Origin: Poindextera sp965277425 | GTDB lineage: Bacteria; Pseudomonadota; Alphaproteobacteria; Caulobacterales; Caulobacteraceae | DNA: 64,000 bases | Assembly: GCA_965277425.1 (NCBI GenBank) | Contig: CBDICR010000006.1 | Coordinates: 434,001 to 498,000 of the forward strand | Reading direction: 5' to 3' | Position numbers and translations under genes: made by a program | In this document: piece after piece, positions 52,775 through 61,322 of the stretch | Position numbering within the stretch: position 1 is the stretch's first letter | Layout of the letters: the number at the start of each line of letters is the position of its first letter | Notes under the pieces: model-generated | Databases searched by the model: none | Seen by the model: the letters and a program-made list of their open reading frames with translations, nothing else | What the model was told of the DNA's origin: nothing

Positions 52775-52815
52775 CGTGTGCACATATTATCTTATGACGC
52801 ACATGGGACGCACAC
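52775..52815 (+). promoter_or_regulatory. Promoter/operator region of the Xre-RES pair
   Basis: An AT-rich stretch (CACATATTATCTTATGACG) lies between GTGTGC (52776-52781) and GCACAC (52810-52815), which form an inverted pair. The start codon follows immediately, so this is probably the self-regulated promoter of the toxin-antitoxin operon. Inference from symmetry. Confidence 0.4.
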
Positions 52816-53175
52816 ATGCTGACGCATTTCCTTGAAAAGGTCGCCGATCCGGAGGTTGGCGGCGTTTCGCCCGATCGGGTGGGCGGCGCGTTGAAGATGA
52901 GCGTGGCGGACCTGTCGCGCCTGACCCGCCTGCACCGCAACACCCTGACCCGCACGCCGCAGTCGCCGTCGGTTCAAGCGCGGCTGGGCGAGGTCGCCCG
53001 CATCGTCGCGGCCGCCGCTGAGATTATCGGCGACGACAACAAGGCGGCGATCTGGTTCCGTCACCAGCCGCTGGCGGGCTTCGCCGGCCAGACCGCCGAG
53101 GAGCTGGTCGCCGCCGGCCATGCCGATGCGGTCCTGAAGCATCTGGATGGCTTGGCGGACGGCGGATACGCGTGA
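52816..53175 (+). CDS. MbcA/ParS/Xre-type antitoxin
   Basis: A 119-aa protein. The N-terminal helix-turn-helix-like part (VSPDRVGGALKMSVADLSRLT) leads to the DUF2384 region (VARIVAAAAEIIGDDNKAAI, WFRHQPLAGFAGQTAEELV), the hallmark of antitoxins paired with RES-domain toxins. It overlaps the toxin gene by 4 bp (GTGA). It should block the toxin's active site and repress the operon. Confidence 0.9.
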   Translation: MLTHFLEKVADPEVGGVSPDRVGGALKMSVADLSRLTRLHRNTLTRTPQSPSVQARLGEVARIVAAAAEIIGDDNKAAIWFRHQPLAGFAGQTAEELVAAGHADAVLKHLDGLADGGYA

Positions 53176-53684
53176 CGCCAGGGGTCGCCGCCGACGCCCG
53201 CTATTGGAGGATTGTCAGCCCGCGCTGGGCGCCCGCGCCGCTCAGCGGCGAAGGCGCGGCCCGTCACGGCGGTCGCTGGAATCGCCCCGGCGAGGCGGCC
53301 CTTTATCTCTCCGCCGAGATCGAAACCGCCTTCGCCGAGTATCAACAGGAACTGGGCGTTCGCCCCGGAACCTTCGCCGCCTTTGAGGTCGTCGGCGCCA
53401 CGGTCACAGACCTGACCGATAGCCGCACGCTCGCCGACCTCGGCATCGGCCAGTCCGACCTGATCTGTCCGTGGAAACAGATCGTCTTCGTCGACAAGGC
53501 CGCGCCGCCGACCTGGCTGATCTGCGACCGATTGCGCGGTGAAGTGGACGGATTGCGCGTCCCGTCGGCTCAATATGCCGGCGGCTTCAACCTGGTGCTT
53601 TGGCGATGGAACGGCGCCGGCGCGCCGACCGTCACCGTGCACGATCCGCAAGGCGAACTCGATTTGGGCGTCAAATCCAACTAA
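53172..53684 (+). CDS. RES-domain toxin (NAD+ phosphorylase type)
   Basis: A 170-aa RES-family toxin starting at GTG 53172. Its name-giving residues are present: RYWRIVSPRWAP..GEGAARHGGRWN (Arg), LYLSAEIETAFAEYQ (Glu), and a conserved Ser in VPSAQYAG. RES toxins degrade NAD+. Typical partner order is kept: Xre antitoxin first, toxin second. Complete in length. Confidence 0.9.
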   Translation: MTPGVAADARYWRIVSPRWAPAPLSGEGAARHGGRWNRPGEAALYLSAEIETAFAEYQQELGVRPGTFAAFEVVGATVTDLTDSRTLADLGIGQSDLICPWKQIVFVDKAAPPTWLICDRLRGEVDGLRVPSAQYAGGFNLVLWRWNGAGAPTVTVHDPQGELDLGVKSN

Positions 53685-53724
53685 TTGCAACAGAAGCGTC
53701 GGCGTGTTTCGACTTCGGTTGAAA

Positions 53725-53746
53725 TCGTAGTCATATTTGACTACGA
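53725..53746 (+). promoter_or_regulatory. 22-bp perfect inverted repeat upstream of higBA
   Basis: TCGTAGTCA (53725-53733) and TGACTACGA (53738-53746) form a perfect palindrome with a 4-nt centre (TATT), 10 bp upstream of the higB-like start. This is the likely operator bound by the HigA-type antitoxin. Confidence 0.7.
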
Positions 53747-53755
53747 TACTCGCTG

Positions 53756-54103
53756 ATGGTACGCGATACCCGAGCGATCAGCTGGATCAAGGCGGCGCGC
53801 AAGGACTTCGAGGACTTTCCCGAAAAAGCCCGGGACAGAGGCCTCGATGCCTTGACGGTCATCGCCGACGGCGGAACGCCGGATATCGCAAAACCGCTCA
53901 CGGGCCTGGGCTCGGGTGTGTGGGAATTGGCGATCAGGACACACGGCGACGCCTACCGCGTCGTCTACGTGCTCGCGATCGACGTCGATATCTGGGTGGT
54001 TCACGCCTTCCAGAAGAAGTCGAAAACAGGCATCGCCACACCGAAGCCTGAGATCGAGCTGGTGCGGGCGCGGATCAGGCGTTTGAAGGAGGCTCTGGCA
54101 TGA
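53756..54103 (+). CDS. HigB-type toxin (RelE/Gp49-like)
   Basis: A 115-aa protein with the RelE-superfamily layout: SWIKAARKDFEDFPEKARD, KPLTGLGSGVWELAIRTHGD, AYRVVYVLAIDVDIWVVHAF, and the closing QKKSKTGIATPKPEIELVRAR. The Gp49/HigB group are ribosome-dependent mRNases. Its stop overlaps the antitoxin start (ATGA). Directly preceded by the palindromic operator. Confidence 0.9.
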   Translation: MVRDTRAISWIKAARKDFEDFPEKARDRGLDALTVIADGGTPDIAKPLTGLGSGVWELAIRTHGDAYRVVYVLAIDVDIWVVHAFQKKSKTGIATPKPEIELVRARIRRLKEALA

Positions 54104-54408
54104 GCAAAGGCGACATGGATCTGGTCCGGGGATCTGGCAATCTTTTCAACGACTTCAAGACCGCGGAGCCGGACCTGCGCCAGCTCAAGGCGCTGCTGGC
54201 GGCGGAGGTCATCAAGACCCTCGACGGCCGCAAGCTCACCGTACGCAAGGCCGAGACGATCACCCATATCGCCGCCGCCGACTTCTCCCGCATCCGCAAG
54301 GTGAAGCTCGACCGTTTCACGGTGGACCGGCTGATGACGATCCTGGATCGCCTTGACCAGGAGGTGAAGGTCTCTGTTTCGGTACGCGCTCGCGCGATCG
54401 CCGGATAA
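54100..54408 (+). CDS. HigA-type helix-turn-helix antitoxin
   Basis: A 102-aa XRE-like antitoxin. A helix-turn-helix lies at about 53-82 (KAETITHIAAADFSRIRKVK, then LDRFTVDRLMTILDRL). Start motif GSGNLFNDFKTAEPDLRQLK is shared by this antitoxin group. Gene order toxin-antitoxin is that of higBA. Likely binds the palindrome at 53725. Confidence 0.9.
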   Translation: MSKGDMDLVRGSGNLFNDFKTAEPDLRQLKALLAAEVIKTLDGRKLTVRKAETITHIAAADFSRIRKVKLDRFTVDRLMTILDRLDQEVKVSVSVRARAIAG

Positions 54409-54410
54409 GC

Positions 54411-54658
54411 TCAGCCTTCCGCTCCGATCCGCTTGAAATAGATGATCGTGCCCGTCATCCCGCCGTGCAGCTTGAACGCATAGTCCGGGATGACGCCGAC
54501 TCGTTGGTAGCCGAGGCCTTCATAGAGGCCGCCCGCGCCGTCGTCCTCGGCGGTGTCGAGGGTGAGCAGCGTCCGGCCGCGTTCCACCGCGAGGCGTTCG
54601 GCGTCCAGCATCAGCGCCCTGGCCAGGCTCGGCCGCGAGCGGGACGATAACCGGCGGC
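54411..54658 (-). pseudogene. 3' remnant of a GNAT acetyltransferase gene
   Basis: Only the last about 80 codons remain: SLARALMLDAERLAVERGR, LLTLDTAEDDGAGGLYEGLG and GVIPDYAFKLHGGMTGTIIY match the C-terminal half of GNAT enzymes, from just after the acetyl-CoA loop. The N-terminal half is missing; the sequence abuts the end of the SGNH hydrolase gene. Left-over after deletion. Confidence 0.75.
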
Positions 54659-54665
54659 ATGGGGT

Positions 54666-55730
54666 TCAGGCCGCCGTCTTGGCCAGCCAGCTTCCGTCCT
54701 TCAGCGCCACGTCGAAGAACCGCTCGCCCATGCGCCGGTAGCCGTCCGCATTGGGATGCAGGTCGTCGGGCAGGTCCGGCGCGTCGGCCTCGTCGAACAG
54801 GTCCAGGCCCGAGAGGTATCGGATCGCCGCATCGCCCGCCTTGGCGCGCGCCTCGACCACGGCTTGCAGCAGCTCGCGCATGTGCATCAACGAGGGCCCG
54901 CCGGCGGCGCCTTGGCTCTCGCGGCCGGGAGAATAGATCGGCGAGACGATCATCATCGGCGTCGCCGGGTGCTTTTCGCGGATGATGGAGATCATCGAAT
55001 GGGCGGAATCCAGGAAGGTGCGCTCCTTCAGCATGCCGTCGGCCCAGACATTGATGCCGAGCTTGAGCACGACCCCTTCGGCCGGCTGGTCGCGGATGAC
55101 GCGGGCGGCCAGGCCCGAGATCAGGCAGGACCCGGCCCAGCCGAGGTTCAGGTGCGCCAGGCCGGCGAGCCCCGCGGCCACCGCCGGCCAGGCGCCGGAG
55201 CCGCCGTCAGCCTCCATGCAGTGGGAGATCGAGCTGCCGTGGAAGATCAGCCTGGGCCGCCGGTCCGGCCAGGGCGCCCAATGGGCGGCCTCGTCCAGCT
55301 CCAGGCCGGTGATCGAGACGGTGGCCGTCTGCGGCAGCCAGAGCTCGAGCGTCTTTTCGCCGGCGGGCAGGTCGTCGAAGACGACGCCGGCGCGCTCATC
55401 GCCCTCGGTCTTGCCGTCGGCGGTCAGCCGCGCGCCGCCCTCGGTCGGCCTTCGCGCCCAGAAGCGGCCATCGACATAGAGTTCGTAATTGGCCGTCCGG
55501 TCGGCGCCGACCGCCTGTCGCTGGGTCGAGGCGAGCTTGAGGCTGCGCGCATCGGTGGTCATGCGCAGGCGCACCCCCGCCGCGCAGGACGCCACCCAGC
55601 GGGTGAAGGGATCGAGGAAGGTCAGGTCGCCGAGCGCAAACCGCACCGGCTGCACCGCGCCCGGCCGGCGCCGCAGATCGACATGGCCTTCAAGCAGGTC
55701 ATCCAGGGCGTTCAGATCGATGGTTTGCAT
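54666..55730 (-). CDS. SGNH/GDSL-family hydrolase
   Basis: A 354-aa protein. N-terminal beta-sandwich (about 1-160), then an SGNH domain with nucleophile Ser in LIFHGSSISHCMEADG, a Gly in LGWAGSCLISG, the Asn block KLGINVWADG, and the catalytic Asp/His in DDLHPNADGYRRMGERF. It probably deacetylates or deacylates carbohydrates or lipids; the substrate is unknown. No signal peptide. Divergent from the alkyl sulfatase gene. Confidence 0.87.
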   Translation of the reverse strand: MQTIDLNALDDLLEGHVDLRRRPGAVQPVRFALGDLTFLDPFTRWVASCAAGVRLRMTTDARSLKLASTQRQAVGADRTANYELYVDGRFWARRPTEGGARLTADGKTEGDERAGVVFDDLPAGEKTLELWLPQTATVSITGLELDEAAHWAPWPDRRPRLIFHGSSISHCMEADGGSGAWPAVAAGLAGLAHLNLGWAGSCLISGLAARVIRDQPAEGVVLKLGINVWADGMLKERTFLDSAHSMISIIREKHPATPMMIVSPIYSPGRESQGAAGGPSLMHMRELLQAVVEARAKAGDAAIRYLSGLDLFDEADAPDLPDDLHPNADGYRRMGERFFDVALKDGSWLAKTAA

Positions 55731-55821
55731 GAGCGGCTCCGAGAAAGAGCGCTATTCAAGACGCGCAGCGGGCGTCAAAACAAGGGCCGTCTGGCACAGC
55801 TTGGAGCCTCGAGCGCAACCC

Positions 55822-57681
55822 ATGAGCACCCTTAACGAAGCCCGGCGGCTGGTGGCGGCCGACGATCGCAAGGATTTCGATTTCGCCAGCCGCGGCTTCA
55901 TCGCCACCCGCGCCGACCCGTTGATCAAGCGCGCCGACGGGCGCGTGGCGTTCGATCTGTCGTCCTACGGCTTCCTCGATGGCGAGGCGCCCGCGACCAC
56001 CAATCCCAGCCTGTGGCGCCAGGCGCAGATTCTCACCAGGCACGGGCTCTTCAAGGTGGCCGAGCGCATCTACCAGGTGCGCGGTTTCGACGTCTCCACC
56101 GTCACCTTCATCGACGCGGGCGCCGGCTGGATCGTGGTCGACCCGCTGACCACCGTCGAGGTGGCGCGGGCGGCGCTGGAGCTGGCCCAGGAACACGTGG
56201 CGGAAAAGCCGGTGCTGGCGGTGATCTATTCGCACAGCCATGTCGACCACTATGGCGGCGTCGGCGGGGTGACCACGGCCGCCGACGCGGCGGCGGGCAA
56301 GGTCAAGGTGATCGCGCCGGAGGGCTTCCTCGAACACGCGGTCTCGGAGAACATCATCGCCGGCCCGGCCATGCTGCGCCGCGCCCGGTTCCAGTTCGGC
56401 CACACCCTGCCGCGCGGCGCGGAGGGCGAGATGACCTCGGGCCTCGGCCCCTGCCCGTCCATGGGCACGCTGTCGCTGATCGCGCCGACCGACCTGATCA
56501 CCCGCACCGGCCAGAAGATCACCGTCGGCGACGTGACCATGGTCTTCCAATTGACGCCCGGCACGGAGGCGCCGGCGGAGATGAATTTTCACCTGCCGCA
56601 GTTCCGCGCCGTCTTCATGGCCGAGAACGCCAATCTGACCATGCACAACCTCTTGCCGGCGCGCGGCGCCCTGGTGCGCGACGCCAAGGCCTGGGCCGAT
56701 TATCTGACCGAATCCATCCGCTTGTTTGGCGACAAGAGCGATGTGATGTTCGCCGCCCACGGCATTCCGCGCTTCGGCCAGGCGGAGATCACCGCCTTTT
56801 TGACCAACCACCGCGACGCCTATAAATTCCTGCACGACCAGTCGGTGCGACTGATGAATACCGGGCTGACCGGGCCGGAGATCGCCGAGGGGCTGGCCTT
56901 GCCGCAGGTGCTGGCCAAACAGTGGTTCAACCGCGGCTATTACGGCACCATGAGCCACAATTCCAAGGCCATCTATCAGCGCTATCTGGGCTGGTACGAC
57001 GCCAATCCAGCCAACCTCAATCCGTTGCCGCCGGAGCCCGCCGCCAAGAAATACGTTGCGGCCATGGGTGGGGCGGACGCGGTGATGACCCAGGCGAAAG
57101 CCGCCGTGGATGCGGGCGAACTGCGCTGGGCGGCGACTCTGCTAAACCACCTGGTGTTCGCCGACGACGCCAACACCGCCGCGCGCGAGCAGCTCGCGGC
57201 CATCTATACCGAGCTCGGTTTTGAGTCCGAGGCTGGCACCTGGCGCAACATCTACCTGACCGGCGCCCAGGAACTGCGCCGTGGCCCGGCGCAATTGCCT
57301 CCCGGCGGCTTCAGTCCCGACGTGCTGGCGGCGACCACCACCCCGATGCTGCTGGATTTCGCCGCCGTGCGAGTCAACCCGAACAAGGCCGCGGCGCGCG
57401 CCTTCATGATCAATCTCGAACTGACCGACCGCGACGAGACGATCCTGATCACGGTCGAAAACGGCGTCTTGGTGCACGAGCTGGGCGTGCGCGAGGCCGG
57501 CGCCGGCGCCACGGTGCGCATGAAGCGGCCGGACCTCTTGATGACCCTCTTCGCCGGTATCCCGCTGGCCGCGCGGATCGAGTCCGGCGACATCGTCATC
57601 GAGGGCGACGCGGACCTCTACGCCGCCCTGGTCGACCTGATCGAACCCCTGACCCTGAACTTTCCCGTGGTCACGCCTTAG
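55822..57681 (+). CDS. SdsA1-like alkyl sulfatase
   Basis: A 619-aa protein. The metallo-beta-lactamase domain (about 80-330) carries the zinc motif VIYSHSHVDHYGG, with further ligands in FMAENANLTMHN and MFAAHGIPRFG. A central dimerisation region follows (LGWYDANPANLNPLPPEPAA), then a C-terminal SCP2-like domain (about 490-615). The family hydrolyses alkyl sulfates such as SDS. No signal peptide is visible, unlike exported SdsA1. The stop codon lies in a GCCTTA tandem repeat. Confidence 0.92.
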   Translation: MSTLNEARRLVAADDRKDFDFASRGFIATRADPLIKRADGRVAFDLSSYGFLDGEAPATTNPSLWRQAQILTRHGLFKVAERIYQVRGFDVSTVTFIDAGAGWIVVDPLTTVEVARAALELAQEHVAEKPVLAVIYSHSHVDHYGGVGGVTTAADAAAGKVKVIAPEGFLEHAVSENIIAGPAMLRRARFQFGHTLPRGAEGEMTSGLGPCPSMGTLSLIAPTDLITRTGQKITVGDVTMVFQLTPGTEAPAEMNFHLPQFRAVFMAENANLTMHNLLPARGALVRDAKAWADYLTESIRLFGDKSDVMFAAHGIPRFGQAEITAFLTNHRDAYKFLHDQSVRLMNTGLTGPEIAEGLALPQVLAKQWFNRGYYGTMSHNSKAIYQRYLGWYDANPANLNPLPPEPAAKKYVAAMGGADAVMTQAKAAVDAGELRWAATLLNHLVFADDANTAAREQLAAIYTELGFESEAGTWRNIYLTGAQELRRGPAQLPPGGFSPDVLAATTTPMLLDFAAVRVNPNKAAARAFMINLELTDRDETILITVENGVLVHELGVREAGAGATVRMKRPDLLMTLFAGIPLAARIESGDIVIEGDADLYAALVDLIEPLTLNFPVVTP

Positions 57682-57704
57682 CCTTAGCCTTAGCCTTAGC
57701 CTTA
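57675..57704. repeat. Five tandem copies of GCCTTA across a stop codon
   Basis: (GCCTTA)x5 covers the last residues and stop (TAG, 57679-57681) of the alkyl sulfatase gene. Each unit carries a further TAG in frame, so readthrough would stop again. Such hexamer arrays arise by slippage. Confidence 0.9.
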
Positions 57705-57710
57705 AACTCC

Positions 57711-57797
57711 ATCGTCATCACCCGCGAATGCAGGTGACCCATGAACACTCGCGTTTCACAGTGATCATGGGTCACCCGGACGAGCCGGACCATGACG
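57711..57797. repeat. Dispersed palindromic repeat, copy 2
   Basis: GTGACCCATGA (57734-57744) and TCATGGGTCAC (57765-57775) are a perfect 11-bp inverted pair, followed by CCGGACGAGCCGGACCATGACGG. This matches copy 1 at 423-545 in layout and core. It lies between convergent genes. Confidence 0.65.
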
Positions 57798-57817
57798 GAT
57801 TGGCGTGAACTCGCCGC

Positions 57818-58648
57818 CTATTTGGTAGGAATCGAGACGCTCGTCAGATCGTCGCCGAGCACGATCTCGCCCTTGAAGTGCGGACGTGCGATCTCGCGCC
57901 ATGCCTCTTCCTGGCCGGGAATCAGGTTTGGCACATAGTGGGTCATCATCAGGGTGCGCACCCCGGTGCGCTCGGCGGTCTGCGCCGCCTGTTCGACGGT
58001 GGAATGGTAGTCGAGAATGTCCTGCAGGCGCTGCAGGGGCACACGCTTGACCAGGTCGTCGCGGATCACCGTCTGCACATAGATGTCCGCGTCCTTGCAG
58101 AGGGCGTCGAGCCCAGCGCAGGGAACTGTGTCGCCAGCCAAAGCCACGACGCCGCCGGCCTGCTCGATGCGGTAGCCCAGGGTGGGGAAGACCGGCGAAT
58201 GGTCGGTCTGGTAGGCGGTGATGGCGCAATCGCCGATGCTGAAGCGGTCGCCGGGTTCGAGTTCGGTGGTCTCGACATCTGGCCCGGCGTTAAGGTCGTC
58301 ATGATGATCGAGGCGGTATTTGACGTCGAAGGCCAGCATGGCGAGCGTCGCCTCGACCAGGGCCTTGGCGCCCTTGGGCCCGAAAACCTTGAGCAGGGTC
58401 GGCGCGGTGTTCATCACCCAGTGGCTGGTGATGATGTCGTTCAGGTCGGTGATGTGGTCGGAGTGCATGTGGGTTAAAAGCACCGCCGAGATCGCCGCCG
58501 GCCCGACTCCGACCGCCGCCAGCCGCATGACGACGCCGCGCCCGCAGTCGGCCAGCAGGGTCACCGCCCCGGCCTTCACCAGGGTCGCCGGCCCCGCCCG
58601 GTTGGGGCTGGGTATGGGCGAGCCGGTGCCCAGCAGGATCACGTCCAT
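57818..58648 (-). CDS. Metallo-beta-lactamase fold hydrolase (RNase Z/AtsA-like)
   Basis: A 276-aa protein. MDVILLGTGSPIPSPNRAGP is the family start; THMHSDHITDLND is the zinc-binding HxHxDH motif; further ligands lie in LAGDTVPC and MMTHYVPN. This group includes arylsulfatase AtsA-like and RNase Z-like enzymes; no tRNA-processing exosite is seen. Last gene of a four-gene minus-strand operon (CMD-SDR-serine hydrolase-MBL), so a catabolic hydrolase role is likely. Confidence 0.88.
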   Translation of the reverse strand: MDVILLGTGSPIPSPNRAGPATLVKAGAVTLLADCGRGVVMRLAAVGVGPAAISAVLLTHMHSDHITDLNDIITSHWVMNTAPTLLKVFGPKGAKALVEATLAMLAFDVKYRLDHHDDLNAGPDVETTELEPGDRFSIGDCAITAYQTDHSPVFPTLGYRIEQAGGVVALAGDTVPCAGLDALCKDADIYVQTVIRDDLVKRVPLQRLQDILDYHSTVEQAAQTAERTGVRTLMMTHYVPNLIPGQEEAWREIARPHFKGEIVLGDDLTSVSIPTK

Positions 58649-58660
58649 GGTTTTTCTCTC

Positions 58661-59803
58661 TTAGGCCGCGTAGACCGCGCGTTCGAAGGCGGCGAAGGCG
58701 GCCAGGGCGCGGGGATCGGCGAAGGGCAGGAACTGGGCGCAGATGACGCCGGCCGCGCCGGCTCTGCGGTCGGCCCAATAGTAGCAGTTGGAAAGGCCCG
58801 CCCAGGCCAGCGAACCGGCGGCGCGGCCGTTCGGGCCGGCCTCCAGATTGGCGACGAAGCCCAGGGTCCAGGCCTTGGCCGCGTCCGGGAAGGGATCGAA
58901 GGCGTTGGAGAGGTGGGCCTGGGCGGCATCCAGCACGCCCACATGCGCGCCTTCGACTTCGCTGGCGCAGAGCGCCTCGAAATGGTGGGTTTTCAAGAGT
59001 TGCGGCCCCCGGCCCAGCATCGAGTCCAGGAAGCGCAGATACTGGCTGGGGCTGGAATAGAGCCCGCCGCCGCCCATGCCGAAATAGGGCTGCGGCGGCA
59101 TGCCAAAGGGGATGGGCGCAAGGCTTCCGTCCGGGGCGCGCGCATGCATGGAGGCGAGCCGAGCGCGCTGGTCGTCGTTCGGGAAAAAGCCGCTGTCATC
59201 CATGCCCAGCGGCGCGAGCACGCGGCGGCGCATGACCGTATCGAAGGTCTCGTCCCTCACGGCCTCGATCAGCTTGTCCGCCCAATCGACGCCCGTGCCG
59301 TACTGCCAGCCCTGGCCGGGCTCGAACATAAGCACCGCTTCCGGCGGCTCGCCCCGGGCGGCGGTCTCGCCGATGGCGGCCTGATAGCGGGCGAGCGGGG
59401 CGCTGCAGAATTCGTAAGCGAAGCCCGAGGTGTGGGTAAGTAGCCGCCGAAGCGTGATCGGCTGCGTCGCCGGCTCCAGGATCGGCTTTTCCGCCGCATC
59501 GAAGCCCTTCAGCACCTTGGGCGCGGCCAACTGGGGGAGCCAGCGGCCGACCGGATCGTCCAGCCCGATCAGGCCGTCCTCGACCAGCTGCAGCGCGGCG
59601 ACCGAAGTCAGGGCCTTGGTGCAGGAGGCCATCCAGAACAGGGTGTCACGGGTCATGGGGGCCGGGTTGTCCACCCCCCGCGCGCCGACCGCGACCTCGA
59701 TGGTCTCGCCGTTCGGCAGGCGCGCGGCGGCGGCCAGTCCCGGCAGGCCGGCGTCGGCCATGCCCGCGCTCAGCGCCTCGCGGATTCGATCTTCCGCGTT
59801 CAT
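58661..59803 (-). CDS. Serine hydrolase, beta-lactamase (class C)-like
   Basis: A 380-aa esterase/beta-lactamase-fold protein. The nucleophile motif is FWMASCTKALTSVAAL (SxxK); a YGTGVDW segment may supply the Tyr. Proteins of this family are esterases or lactonases rather than resistance enzymes. No signal peptide. It overlaps the SDR gene by 4 bp (ATGA) and lies 12 bp before the MBL gene. Confidence 0.9.
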   Translation of the reverse strand: MNAEDRIREALSAGMADAGLPGLAAAARLPNGETIEVAVGARGVDNPAPMTRDTLFWMASCTKALTSVAALQLVEDGLIGLDDPVGRWLPQLAAPKVLKGFDAAEKPILEPATQPITLRRLLTHTSGFAYEFCSAPLARYQAAIGETAARGEPPEAVLMFEPGQGWQYGTGVDWADKLIEAVRDETFDTVMRRRVLAPLGMDDSGFFPNDDQRARLASMHARAPDGSLAPIPFGMPPQPYFGMGGGGLYSSPSQYLRFLDSMLGRGPQLLKTHHFEALCASEVEGAHVGVLDAAQAHLSNAFDPFPDAAKAWTLGFVANLEAGPNGRAAGSLAWAGLSNCYYWADRRAGAAGVICAQFLPFADPRALAAFAAFERAVYAA

Positions 59804-60603
59804 CGGATGTGCATGCCGCCATCGACCACCAGCAGGACGCCGGTGATGAAGCTGGCCTCGTCCGAGGCGAGGAAAAGGGCGGCATAGGCGGTGTCCCAGG
59901 CCGTACCCATCTCGCCCATGGGCACGCGCGCATTGCGGGCGGCGCGGACCTCTTCGGCGTCGCGGCCGGTCGACTGCGCGATGCCGGCCACCGCCATGGG
60001 CGTGTCCATCAGCCCCGGCAGGACGGCGTTGCAGCGCACGCGATACTTGGCGTTGGCGGACGCCACGCTGGTGGTCAGCCGGTTCACGCCCGCCTTGGAG
60101 ACCTCATAGGCGATCTGGTTGCCGCCCGAGAGTGAGGCCAGCGAGGAGATGTTGACAATCGCCCCGCCGCCGGCCTGGCGCATCACCGGGATGACAGCCT
60201 TGGAGACCAGCCACTGGCCCTTCAGATTGACCTCGAGGATCTTGTCGAAGGCCGGCTCGTCGGCGTGCTGCGCCGGTCCGTCGCGCCCGCCCGCCGAACC
60301 GCCGATGCCGACATTGTTGACCAGGATGTCCACCCGGCCAAGCCACACCAGCCCGGTCTCGATGATGGCGGCGGCCTGGGCGGCGTCGGTGACGTCGGCC
60401 TCGAAGGCGCAGGCTTCGCCGCCTTCGGCCGCGATCATCGCCGCCGTTTCCTCCGCTCGCGCCTTTATGCGGTCGACGCACAGCACCTGTGCGCCTTCGC
60501 GGGCGAACAGCATGGCCATGGCGCGGCCGTTGCCGATGGTCTCGCCTGGCGTCTGGCCCGCGCCGACGACGACCGCCGTCTTGTCCTTCAGGCGATCGGC
60601 CAT
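59800..60603 (-). CDS. Short-chain dehydrogenase/reductase
   Basis: A 267-aa SDR. The cofactor loop is TAVVVGAGQTPGETIGNGRA, a longer variant of TGxxxGxG. Other marks are NNVGIGGSAGG (NNAG-like), NISSLASLSGG (Ser) and YEVSKAGVNRL (Tyr, Lys). It probably oxidises an alcohol in the same pathway as the neighbouring genes; the substrate is unknown. 6 bp after the carboxymuconolactone decarboxylase-like gene. Confidence 0.93.
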   Translation of the reverse strand: MADRLKDKTAVVVGAGQTPGETIGNGRAMAMLFAREGAQVLCVDRIKARAEETAAMIAAEGGEACAFEADVTDAAQAAAIIETGLVWLGRVDILVNNVGIGGSAGGRDGPAQHADEPAFDKILEVNLKGQWLVSKAVIPVMRQAGGGAIVNISSLASLSGGNQIAYEVSKAGVNRLTTSVASANAKYRVRCNAVLPGLMDTPMAVAGIAQSTGRDAEEVRAARNARVPMGEMGTAWDTAYAALFLASDEASFITGVLLVVDGGMHIR

Positions 60604-60609
60604 CGCGCC

Positions 60610-61179
60610 TTAAGCCTTCAGGTCGGGATCGAGGGTCTGGCCCGGCTCCAGCTGCACGCCGAAGCTGTTCAGGAACATCGAGACCTGGGTGTATTGGCCG
60701 GCGGTGAAGACCACGTCCATGCACTGTTTCTGGTCGAAATGACGGGTCAGGTCGGCCCAGGTCTTGTCGCTGACGAAGTGATCGCCGACCAGCTCGTCGG
60801 CGGCGCGGATCAGCGAGGCTTCGGCGGGGGTCCAGTTCGTCGCGCCGGCGCCGGCCTTGATCGCGGCGATCTCGGTATCGGTCAGGCCTTCGCGCTTGCC
60901 GATGCCGGTGTGCTGGGTGAATTCGTAACCCGACCTGCACAGGTATCCGACGCGCAGGATGACGATCTCGCGCTCACGGGCCGGCAGGCTGTTGCGGCGC
61001 GACAGCACATAGACGCCCCATTCCAAAAACCGGGTCAGCGCCTTGGGCGCATGGGCGAAGGTGCGATAGATGTTGAGGATTGGCCGGCCGGTCTGCGTCA
61101 CCGAGGCCAGGGCCTGGCGCTGTTCGTTGGTGAAGTCGGCGTCCTGCACGGGCGCTATGCGCGGTTGGCTTAGTCTCAT
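60610..61179 (-). CDS. Carboxymuconolactone decarboxylase-family protein
   Basis: A 189-aa helical protein. REREIVILRVGYLCRSGYEF followed by TQHTGIGKREGLTDTEI gives the CMD family motif (Cys, Glu, His). Family members are decarboxylases or AhpD-like peroxidases. It is first in the operon with SDR, serine hydrolase and MBL genes. About 270 bp of gene-free DNA lies upstream. Confidence 0.9.
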   Translation of the reverse strand: MRLSQPRIAPVQDADFTNEQRQALASVTQTGRPILNIYRTFAHAPKALTRFLEWGVYVLSRRNSLPAREREIVILRVGYLCRSGYEFTQHTGIGKREGLTDTEIAAIKAGAGATNWTPAEASLIRAADELVGDHFVSDKTWADLTRHFDQKQCMDVVFTAGQYTQVSMFLNSFGVQLEPGQTLDPDLKA

Positions 61180-61322
61180 GGCGTTGCTCCCGGCGTGTAT
61201 CTTTAAGGACGCATCTTCGGACGTCGCGGCCTATCGACCTAACAGACCGCGCCATCGCCCGCCAGTTGCAGCCCGGGCTGCCTGTGCTAGTCTTGGCGCT
61301 TCGCCAGAGGTTTCGAAGCCAG

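Noticed and set aside
50581..52785. Minus-strand open frame of 734 codons opposite mcmA
   Set aside because: Antisense shadow of mcmA caused by high GC at third codon positions.
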